Below are positions 14,874 through 20,462 of a DNA stretch of 20,462 nucleotides, piece after piece. Numbering within the stretch: position 1 is the stretch's first letter; each line of letters opens with the position of its first letter. Source of the stretch: Candidatus Sumerlaeota bacterium. Lineage in GTDB: Bacteria > Sumerlaeota > Sumerlaeia > SLMS01. Location of the stretch: assembly GCA_020850785.1 (NCBI GenBank), contig JADZDZ010000215.1, positions 1 through 20,462 on the forward strand. The letters are read 5' to 3'. The notes beneath the pieces are model-generated. The model was not told the origin of the DNA. It ran no database searches and saw only the letters and a program-made list of their open reading frames with translations. The position numbers and the translations under genes are program-made.

Positions 14874-15801
14874 CGGATTTCGCCGCAGCCTTCTTCTCGT
14901 AGGTGTCGATGCGCGCCTTGAGCTTCTTGCGCAGGATCGGATTCCGAATGAAGTATCCATCGAGCAGGTGTTCCGCGTAAGGGAGCACCTTCTTTCCCCG
15001 TCCGATCAGGAACATGAAATCCAATTCCTTCGCGAGCGCAAGCTGGCGGGCGAAGCTGAGCGGCTTCACGGGGGGATCCTCGGCGAACTCGCGCGTGAAC
15101 TTGTGAAATTCGACTTCGCTGCCGCCGAGCAGTCGTCCCTGAACCACGCGATAGAGTGCCTGGCGATTCTTCTCGTCATCGAAATCAAGGTCGGCGCGAA
15201 TCGTCGTTTCGTTCCGAATGCCCTGAAGGATTTTCGGATCGGCGATGATGCGGCGGACGGCCGCGGTGTTTTCCTCGTCCAGGATTTTCTCCGCGATCGG
15301 CACCGCGTTACTGGACTTCAGCGCATCATCGGAAAGGCAGAACATCAGCACGATGGCGATGCGCTGCGATCGGCTGAGGCGGCTCACGCTTTGGCGAAGC
15401 TCCTCCTCGTCCAGCGCGGCGGGACCACGCTCCGCCACGGCGTGCAGCAAGGGCTCGAACTGCGCCGTGCCTTTCCCATCGCGCTCACGCCGCAGCACCT
15501 GACCCGCGCGAACGAAATCATCGGGGAGGAAATATCGCTCCGCCTCTGCCGCGTAGTGGAGGTCCTTCGTGGCGGCGATCGTCTTCCGCAAATCCTTGTG
15601 CGAGTTCTCGCGCAGCGTGCCCAGTTCGATCAGGAAACTGACGACCGCGACGGCGATGAGCCCAAAAGCGAAGCGTGCGGGATGGGACAATGGAAGGCGG
15701 GGTGGCGGCACGGCACTTTTCTCGGAAAGAATCCCGCGAAAACGCGATGAAAATGCGTCGGGGAACTGTTTCGCTTTTTGTTCACTTTTGCCCCTTGACA
15801 C
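14830..15801 (-). CDS. Hypothetical single-pass membrane protein
   Basis: Not recognised. The 323-residue product has a basic, Pro-rich N-terminal part, one membrane segment (FAFGLIAVAVVSFLIEL, about residues 44-60) and a long helical, charged domain. Features of that domain are LSRLSRSQRIAIVLMFCLSDDAL, a conserved-looking LDFDDEKNRQALYRVVQGRL stretch and LAKELDFMFLIGRGKKVLPY. It ends in an Ala/Thr/Pro-rich low-complexity tail. The segment order suggests a short cytoplasmic N-terminus and an outward-facing domain. GTG 15801 is chosen; TTG 15822 in the same frame would add seven residues, and neither has a strong ribosome binding site. It diverges from recA, and its 3' end overlaps the methyltransferase by 44 bp. 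Confidence 0.7.
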   Translation of the reverse strand: MSRGKSEQKAKQFPDAFSSRFRGILSEKSAVPPPRLPLSHPARFAFGLIAVAVVSFLIELGTLRENSHKDLRKTIAATKDLHYAAEAERYFLPDDFVRAGQVLRRERDGKGTAQFEPLLHAVAERGPAALDEEELRQSVSRLSRSQRIAIVLMFCLSDDALKSSNAVPIAEKILDEENTAAVRRIIADPKILQGIRNETTIRADLDFDDEKNRQALYRVVQGRLLGGSEVEFHKFTREFAEDPPVKPLSFARQLALAKELDFMFLIGRGKKVLPYAEHLLDGYFIRNPILRKKLKARIDTYEKKAAAKSATPASTPRATANTS

Positions 15802-15823
15802 TGCGTCGGGGCTTTCGCTCAAT
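15795..15823 (+). promoter_or_regulatory. Probable sigma70-type promoter of recA
   Basis: A perfect -35 TTGACA (15795-15800), a 17-bp spacer and a weak -10 CTCAAT (15818-15823), giving a leader of roughly 45 nt before the recA ATG. It overlaps the start of the divergent membrane-protein gene. No LexA box of the E. coli or Gram-positive type was seen beside it. Confidence 0.4.
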
Positions 15824-15873
15824 CACTGGGCCTGAGTTGAACCGTGCTTCACCCTTCTTCCCGGAGATTTGCC

Positions 15874-17007
15874 ATGTCCGCAACCGCCAAACCGACCAAG
15901 CCAGCCACAGAAAACGGGAAGGAGCCCGCCGCGCCGGTGTCGAAGGCGGCGCAGCAGGAGGCGGCCGCCCGCGAGCGCCAGGCTCAGGAACGCGAACGGG
16001 CGTTGGAGACGGCGCTGTCCCAGATTCGCAAGAGCCACGGCGAAGGGGTGATCCGGCGCTACGGCGAGAAAACCGAGCAAAATATCCCCGTCATTCCCAG
16101 CGGTTCCGTGTCGCTGGATCGCGCCCTTGGCATTTGGGGGTTCCCGCGCGGGCGCGTGATTGAGATTTATGGGCCGGAATCGTCGGGAAAGACGACGCTG
16201 GCGCTGCACGTGGTGGCGAATGCGCAGGCGATGGGCGGGGCCGCCGCCTTCATCGACGCGGAGCATGCGCTGGACCCGAAGTACGCGCGGGCGCTGGGCG
16301 TGAATTTGGACGAGTTGCTGATCAGCCAGCCGGACAACGGCGAGCAGGCGCTGGACATTTGTGAGACGCTGGTGCGTTCCAACAGCGTTGACGTGGTGGT
16401 GATCGACTCCGTGGCGGCGCTGGTGCCGCGCGCGGAAATTGAGGGCGAAATTGGCGACAGCTTCGTCGGCGTGCATGCCCGACTGATGAGCCAGGCGTTG
16501 CGGAAGCTAACCGGCGCCATCAGCCAGTCCCGCACGACGGTGATTTTCATCAACCAGATTCGCGAAAAGATCGGCGTGATGTTTGGCAGTCCGGAAACCA
16601 CCACGGGCGGGCGTGCGCTGAAGTTTTATTCCTCCGTTCGCGTCGACGTGCGCCGCATCGGCAGCATCAAGGACAACGGCGTTGACGTCGGCAATCGCGT
16701 GCGCACGCGCGTGGTGAAGAACAAGTGCGCGGCTCCCTTCCGCGAGGCGGAGTTTGACATCCTTTTCGGCGAGGGAATCAGCCGCGAAGGGGATGCAATC
16801 GACCTTGGCGTGTTGATGCGCGTTATTGACAAGAGCGGCGCCTGGTTTTCCTACAAGGGTGAGCGCCTTGGTCAGGGGCGCGAGAAGACGCGCGAAATCC
16901 TTCGCCAAAACAGGAAGATGCTTGAGGAGATCGAAGCGGAGATTCGCGCGGCCTGCAACACCGCTGGCGGTGGCGCAATTCCCGGCACCGCGTCGGAGGG
17001 GGACTGA
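15874..17007 (+). CDS. recA: Recombinase RecA
   Basis: DNA-dependent ATPase that forms the strand-exchange filament and triggers SOS responses. In the 377-residue product Walker A is GPESSGKTT (100-108) and Walker B VVVIDS (174-179). Also present are FIDAEHALDP (127-136), the L1 region EIEGEIGDSFVG, L2 MFGSPETTTGG (236-246) and VKNKCAAPF. The N-terminus is unusual: about 42 Ala/Lys/Glu/Gln-rich residues precede the first RecA helix (ALETALSQIRKSHGEGVI). The usual FGKGSIMRLG reads SHGEGVIRRYG, so the conserved Phe and Lys are changed. ATG 15874 is preferred because CCGGAG lies 7 nt upstream; GTG 15844 is in frame. The C-terminal acidic tail is short. pdxB follows after 32 bp and may be in the same transcript. 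Confidence 0.97.
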   Translation: MSATAKPTKPATENGKEPAAPVSKAAQQEAAARERQAQERERALETALSQIRKSHGEGVIRRYGEKTEQNIPVIPSGSVSLDRALGIWGFPRGRVIEIYGPESSGKTTLALHVVANAQAMGGAAAFIDAEHALDPKYARALGVNLDELLISQPDNGEQALDICETLVRSNSVDVVVIDSVAALVPRAEIEGEIGDSFVGVHARLMSQALRKLTGAISQSRTTVIFINQIREKIGVMFGSPETTTGGRALKFYSSVRVDVRRIGSIKDNGVDVGNRVRTRVVKNKCAAPFREAEFDILFGEGISREGDAIDLGVLMRVIDKSGAWFSYKGERLGQGREKTREILRQNRKMLEEIEAEIRAACNTAGGGAIPGTASEGD

Positions 17008-17039
17008 GTCATCCGCTTGCTGCAATCAGGGTTTGAACA

Positions 17040-18167
17040 ATGATAATCGTTGCTGATGCGAACATTCCCTTCGCGAATGAGGCGTTCGCGCAGTTCGGTG
17101 AGGTGCGCCTCGCGCAGGGCCGGGAATTGACGGCGGAGCAGTTGCGCGACGCCGATGCGCTGATCGTGCGATCGGTTACAAACGTGAATGAATTGCTGCT
17201 GAAGGGGATGCCGGTGCGCTTCGTCGGCACGGCGACCATTGGCATTGATCATCTGGACCTGACCTATCTGGCTGCGGCGGGGATTCCCTGGGCGAGCGCC
17301 GCAGGTTGCAACGCGCGCTCCGTGGTGGAGTGGGTCGCGGCGGCGCTGGCGGAAATTTGTGTCGCGCGGGGGGAGGATTGGTCGGGACGCACGCTAGGCA
17401 TTGTTGGCCATGGGAATGTCGGGTCGCGTTTGGCGCCGGTGGCGCGGCGGCTCGGCATGAGGGTGCTGGTGAATGATCCTCCGCTGGCGCGCGCGGGTGT
17501 GCTGGAAGGTTCCGTTTCCCTGCAGACGGTTCTTGCGGAAAGCGACTTCGTGACGCTGCATGTGCCGATGATCAAGGAGGGGGAGGACCGCACGCGGCAC
17601 CTGATTGGTGCGAAGGAACTGGCGCTGATGAAGCCGGGCGCAGTGTTGTTGAACGCCGCGCGGGGGGCTGTCGTGAACAATGCAGAGGCGCTTGCGAAGC
17701 CATCGGGGGTCACGCTGGCGCTGGATGTTTTTGAGGGGGAGCCGCGTCCCAATCGCGACCTTGTGAAGGCGTGCGCAATCGCGACGCCGCATATCGCGGG
17801 GTATTCCTTCGAGGGGAAGGTGAACGGCACGCGCATGATGGCGGAGGCGCTGGCGGCCTTTCTGGGGACCACCTCTGTTTGGGTGCCGAAATTCGCAGCC
17901 CCTGAAAACGCGGTCATCCTGCCGCCGGGGCGGGAGGGAATGATGGCGGTCCGTGATGCAATTCGCGGCAGCTACGACATTCGCGCCGACGACGCGAGGC
18001 TGCGCGAGGGGCTTGCGCTGGATGATGACGCGTGGGGCAGGCACTTCGACCTGCTGCGGAAGAACTATCCGCGGCGGCGGGAGTTTGCAAACTACACCAT
18101 TGCGGAGAAGTTTGACAATCCCGCGGCGCGGGAGCTTCTGATCAGCGCGCTCGGCTTCAACGGCTGA
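17040..18167 (+). CDS. pdxB: Erythronate-4-phosphate dehydrogenase PdxB
   Basis: NAD-dependent 2-hydroxyacid dehydrogenase, second step of DXP-dependent pyridoxal phosphate synthesis (4-phosphoerythronate to 2-oxo-3-hydroxy-4-phosphobutanoate). It has 375 residues, close to the E. coli length. The N-terminal part shows VRSVTNVNELLL (43-54) and FVGTATIGIDHLD (61-73). The NAD domain has GHGNVG (123-128), NAARGA with catalytic R208, LDVFEGEP with E232/E234, and TPHIAGYSFEGK with catalytic H251. The C-terminal PdxB-specific dimerisation domain is present (YDIRADDARLR and LLRKNYPRRREF), which separates it from PGDH or lactate dehydrogenases. ATG 17040 has AGGG about 9 nt upstream. The stop abuts the S66 gene's stop with zero bases between. 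Confidence 0.96.
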   Translation: MIIVADANIPFANEAFAQFGEVRLAQGRELTAEQLRDADALIVRSVTNVNELLLKGMPVRFVGTATIGIDHLDLTYLAAAGIPWASAAGCNARSVVEWVAAALAEICVARGEDWSGRTLGIVGHGNVGSRLAPVARRLGMRVLVNDPPLARAGVLEGSVSLQTVLAESDFVTLHVPMIKEGEDRTRHLIGAKELALMKPGAVLLNAARGAVVNNAEALAKPSGVTLALDVFEGEPRPNRDLVKACAIATPHIAGYSFEGKVNGTRMMAEALAAFLGTTSVWVPKFAAPENAVILPPGREGMMAVRDAIRGSYDIRADDARLREGLALDDDAWGRHFDLLRKNYPRRREFANYTIAEKFDNPAARELLISALGFNG

Positions 18168-19202
18168 TTATTTTTTCGCCTCCACGACTGTTTCCAGAAT
18201 CGTGAGCGTTCCCCTGTCGCCATCAATGCGGGCCAGCGCGCCCTCCGGCAGCGTGACATTGTCCTCAATGTGGCCGACGGGAAAGCGGCTGATGACGGGA
18301 TAGGGGCGCCCCTTGAAGTACTGGTCCAGCACTTCGTCGATCGTGAAGCTTTTCTTTGGGTCCTCCGCGTTGCAGTCGGTGAAGCGCCCCAGCACAACGC
18401 CGGCGCACTTGTCGAGCTTCCCCGCGAGCCGCAGCGTGCTGAGCATGCGATCAATGCGGTAGGGTTCCTCGTGAACGTCCTCGAGGAAGAGGATGTGCCC
18501 ATCGGTGTCCGGTTCGTAGGGGGTGCCCATGACGGCGGCGACGAGGGAGAGGTTGCCGCCGACGAGTCTGCCTTCCGCAACTCCCGGTGCGATGCAAAGC
18601 GTCTGCGTTGTCAGCGAGGTCGTGTCGTAGGTCATTTCCGCGCCGGGTTGTGGCTGTTCGCCGCGCATCATTCGCCAAAAAATCGGCGCGGCGTAAGGGC
18701 GATCCTTCACGCTGTTGGCGTAGACGTACTTGGAGTTCGGCGAATGGAAGGTAATGATGTTGGCCTTCTTGCGGATGGAAAGATGGAGGCCGGTGATGTC
18801 GCTGTAACCCGTGAAAATTTTCGGGTGCTTGCGGATGTAATCATAGTCGAGTTGATCCATCATGCGCGTGGTGCCGGAGCCGCCGATGGCGCAGAAGATC
18901 GCGTTCACCTCCGGATCGCGCCATGCATCCATGATGCCGCGCGCGCGCTCCTCGTCCCCGCCGGACAGGTAGCCCCAGCGTTTGCCGACGTTGGCGGCGG
19001 TCTTTACCTTGAAGCCCTGAGCCTCCAGCCCCTTGCGAACCATTTCCAGCGCCTCCATGTCCACAGGGCGCGACGGCGCGACGATCGCGATTGTGTCGCC
19101 GGGTTTCAGGGCCGGCGGCTTGATGGGTTTCGCAGCGATGGCGATGATTGGGGCGACAAGCATTGAAAGCAGCAATGGGATGAGGCGAAGGTGACGGATC
19201 AT
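18168..19202 (-). CDS. Exported S66-family LD-carboxypeptidase
   Basis: Serine peptidase of the S66 family (LdcA/MccF type); LdcA members remove the terminal D-Ala of murein tetrapeptides. The 344-residue product has a Sec signal peptide (MIRHLRLIPLLLSMLVAPII, cleavage near AIA-AKP), so it is probably periplasmic, whereas E. coli LdcA is cytosolic. The catalytic triad is visible: S134 in FTGYSDITGLH, E241 in LFLEDVHEEPYRIDRML and H311 in FPVGHIEDNVTLP. Other family marks are IAIVAPSRPV (38-47), GYLSGGDEERA (77-87), AIGGSGTTRM and EGRLVGGNLSLV. ATG 19202 is preceded by AAGGA at 5 nt. A perfect 10-bp inverted repeat ends 3 bp upstream of that ribosome binding site. It lies 43 bp after an exported unknown on the same strand. 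MccF-like specificity cannot be excluded. Confidence 0.9.
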   Translation of the reverse strand: MIRHLRLIPLLLSMLVAPIIAIAAKPIKPPALKPGDTIAIVAPSRPVDMEALEMVRKGLEAQGFKVKTAANVGKRWGYLSGGDEERARGIMDAWRDPEVNAIFCAIGGSGTTRMMDQLDYDYIRKHPKIFTGYSDITGLHLSIRKKANIITFHSPNSKYVYANSVKDRPYAAPIFWRMMRGEQPQPGAEMTYDTTSLTTQTLCIAPGVAEGRLVGGNLSLVAAVMGTPYEPDTDGHILFLEDVHEEPYRIDRMLSTLRLAGKLDKCAGVVLGRFTDCNAEDPKKSFTIDEVLDQYFKGRPYPVISRFPVGHIEDNVTLPEGALARIDGDRGTLTILETVVEAKK

Positions 19203-19215
19203 GGGTGTCCTTGAT

Positions 19216-19239
19216 GTATAGACATATAGATGTCTATAC
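19216..19239. promoter_or_regulatory. Perfect 10-bp inverted repeat upstream of the S66 gene
   Basis: GTATAGACAT (19216-19225), spacer ATAG, ATGTCTATAC (19230-19239): a perfect AT-rich dyad in a GC-rich region. It sits in the 43-bp gap between two minus-strand genes, 3 bp before the S66 ribosome binding site. No T-tract follows on the minus strand, so it is not a typical terminator. An operator, or an mRNA stem that affects S66 translation or transcript processing, is more likely. Confidence 0.6.
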
Positions 19240-19245
19240 GTGATG

Positions 19246-19878
19246 TTATTTCTTTTCCTCGTCCTTGTCCCCGGATTTGGGGGAAGCGGGCTTCATGGTA
19301 TGGACAAGGACCTGCTTGCCGTCGCGCTCCTCGTAGACCTTTGCCTCGATCGCGCGCTCGCCATCGGGGCCGGGGTTGGCCATGACCTCCTTCATGTAGG
19401 GGGCGGCGCCGTAGTAGCGATAGGTGAGCCCGTTCGCGGCGGTGATGAGCTGGGGACGGGTCGGGGCGTCGCGCTTTGCGGTTGCCGACGCGAAGAAGAA
19501 GCCCGCGCTTCGAAGGACCCAGGTCTCCGGATCGTCGTCCGACGAGAACTTCAGGTTGTTGTCATCGTCGTCATTGGCGATGGCATTGGGGGAGACCTTC
19601 CGCAGCACGGGCATGGGGATTTCCTCGCCGCCAAGGTCTTTGACCTCGATCAGGTGAAAGCGCTTGAATTTGCCTTCCACGATCTTGAAGTAGCGGGTGA
19701 TCTTTTCCTCGCCGTGCGTGTAGGTGATGGAATGAATCTGCCCGATTGCGGGGCCGAAGGGCTCGCGGGCGGAGGTTGTTTGCGCGTCCTCCTTTTTGGG
19801 GGAGGTCTGCGGGGTTTCCGGTGCGGCGATCAAGCCGCTGGCAAAAAGTAGAAAGGAGGCCAGACATAACTTGTTCAT
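19246..19878 (-). CDS. Exported hypothetical protein
   Basis: Not recognised. The 210-residue product has a short signal peptide (MNKLCLASFLLFASGLIAAP, cleavage near IAA-PET), a Thr/Lys/Glu-rich linker, and a beta-rich domain with GQIHSITYTHGEEKITRYF, FHLIEVKDLGGEEIPMPVL, an acidic NDDDDNN patch, ETWVLRSAGFFFASAT and NGLTYRYYGAAPYMKEVM. The C-terminus is Lys/Asp/Glu-rich. ATG 19878 gives the compact signal peptide; ATG 19899 would add seven residues. No clear ribosome binding site is seen, and TTGACA (19913-19908, minus) lies close upstream. It is probably first in an operon with the S66 carboxypeptidase, which makes a role near murein possible but unproven. Confidence 0.75.
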   Translation of the reverse strand: MNKLCLASFLLFASGLIAAPETPQTSPKKEDAQTTSAREPFGPAIGQIHSITYTHGEEKITRYFKIVEGKFKRFHLIEVKDLGGEEIPMPVLRKVSPNAIANDDDDNNLKFSSDDDPETWVLRSAGFFFASATAKRDAPTRPQLITAANGLTYRYYGAAPYMKEVMANPGPDGERAIEAKVYEERDGKQVLVHTMKPASPKSGDKDEEKK

Positions 19879-19989
19879 GACACCAACGGACCCGCGCATT
19901 TCCGCAGTGTCAAGAGGGTGTGGGGTGGTTTGTGTGTTCAATTTTGCTCGCACCATGGCGCGCTTGCTCCCACGGTTCGGGAAACTCTG

Positions 19990-20006
19990 TCGAAAGGGTC
20001 TTTCGA
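19990..20006 (+). promoter_or_regulatory. Hairpin over the ribosome binding site of the NamZ-like gene
   Basis: TCGAAAG (19990-19996), loop GGT, CTTTCGA (20000-20006): a perfect 7-bp stem whose left arm and loop hold the AAAGGG ribosome binding site and whose last base is the A of the ATG. In mRNA it would hide the start, as in RNA thermometers or translationally repressed leaders. Confidence 0.45.
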
Positions 20007-20462
20007 TGTCCGCATCCACCACTGGTTTTCGCCGTTTTGTTGCCACGTTCGTGGCAGCCCTGCTTTGCATCACTTTTTCCATCACCTCCGCGCAGGCGAA
20101 GAACGTGGAAAAGGGAAGGACACTGCCGGGCATTGATGTGCTTACGAAGCGCGGCTTTGATGTGCTGAAGGGGAAGAGGGTTGGCCTGATCACCAATCAC
20201 ACGGGAATCACGCGGGACAATCGCACGACGATCGATGTGTTGTTCGCGCAGAAGGATTTCAAGCTGACGGCGTTGTTCAGCCCGGAGCACGGCATCCGCG
20301 GCACGGCGGATGAAAAAGTTGCCAGCAGCGTAGACGAAGTGACGAAGCTGACGGTGAACAGCCTTTACGGCAAGACGCAGAAGCCAACGCCGGAGATGCT
20401 GGCGGACGTGGATGTGCTGGTGTTCGACATCCAGGACATCGGCACGCGTTTCTACACTTACA
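20006..20462 (+). CDS. DUF1343 / NamZ-type exo-N-acetylmuramidase, 3' end missing
   Basis: The first 152 codons of a protein that runs off the window. The family (DUF1343, glycoside hydrolase family 171) includes NamZ, which releases N-acetylmuramic acid from the non-reducing end of murein fragments. A Sec signal peptide is clear (basic GFRRF, core VATFVAALLCITFSI, end SAQA at residue 31). Mature landmarks are GKRVGLITNHTGITRD (56-71), ALFSPEHGIRGTAD (89-102), NSLYGK (118-123) and the strongly conserved DIQDIGTRFYTY (141-152). ATG 20006 has AAAGGG about 7 nt upstream within a hairpin. It diverges from the exported unknown/S66 pair. The rest of the active site lies outside the window. Confidence 0.9.
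   Translation, partial: MSASTTGFRRFVATFVAALLCITFSITSAQAKNVEKGRTLPGIDVLTKRGFDVLKGKRVGLITNHTGITRDNRTTIDVLFAQKDFKLTALFSPEHGIRGTADEKVASSVDEVTKLTVNSLYGKTQKPTPEMLADVDVLVFDIQDIGTRFYTY

Noticed and set aside
15700..15873. LexA/SOS box before recA
   Set aside because: No CTGT-N8-ACAG or GAAC-N4-GTTC pattern was found. GAAC and GTTC near 15760-15785 are too far apart. A lineage-specific box cannot be excluded.
18270..19166. A 298-codon plus-strand open frame opposite the S66 gene
   Set aside because: Typical GC-rich shadow frame; the minus-strand gene has signal peptide, catalytic triad and ribosome binding site.

Overview
The window is about 20.5 kb of gene-dense bacterial chromosome, by eye near 60% GC. 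No intergenic gap exceeds about 235 bp. It holds 18 genes, two of them cut by the window edges. There is no rRNA, tRNA, CRISPR array, transposase or phage gene. The signs point to a diderm, menaquinone-using bacterium: mqnC (futalosine pathway), an O-antigen-ligase-type membrane protein between two GT4 glycosyltransferases, several Sec-exported proteins and murein hydrolases. The lineage is inference only. A PVC-like or neighbouring candidate phylum would fit, but no marker here settles it.

Layout. 1-2260 (+): 3' part of mqnC, a YbjQ-family protein and a DUF4126 membrane protein, closed by a good intrinsic terminator. 2340-4079 (-): a GcvT-family protein followed by pgsA (phosphatidylglycerophosphate synthase). 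4303-8007 (+): a surface-polysaccharide block of GT4 glycosyltransferase, O-antigen ligase/Wzy-like protein and a second GT4 enzyme, the last two coupled by a stop/start overlap. 7989-8207 (-): a small unknown protein. 8431-9951 (+): guaA. 9952-10184: an AT-rich leader with a possible terminator and three dyads about 30 bp apart. 10185-10442 (+): an 85-residue protein that is only the DNA-binding headpiece and hinge helix of a LacI-family repressor. 10569-11186 (-): ruvC. 11402-14873 (+): a tight three-gene operon (unknown exported protein, exported M14 zinc carboxypeptidase, SAM methyltransferase) with 4-nt and 1-nt overlaps. 14830-15801 (-): an unknown single-pass membrane protein. 15874-18167 (+): recA then pdxB. 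18168-19878 (-): an unknown exported protein and an exported S66 LD-carboxypeptidase, separated by a perfect 10-bp inverted repeat. 20006 to the end (+): the 5' part of a DUF1343/NamZ-type exo-N-acetylmuramidase.

How the genes work together. Most are ordinary housekeeping genes for menaquinone, phospholipid, GMP and PLP synthesis and recombination. Three parts are less ordinary. First, the solo LacI headpiece has an elaborate dyad-rich leader, and its TTGCGCAA core recurs in the ruvC/exported-operon divergent region, which suggests a small autoregulated repressor. Second, the exported M14 peptidase operon also carries a cytosolic methyltransferase. Third, the murein-related end of the window has an exported S66 enzyme and a NamZ-like enzyme in divergent orientation, with striking hairpins at two of the translation starts.
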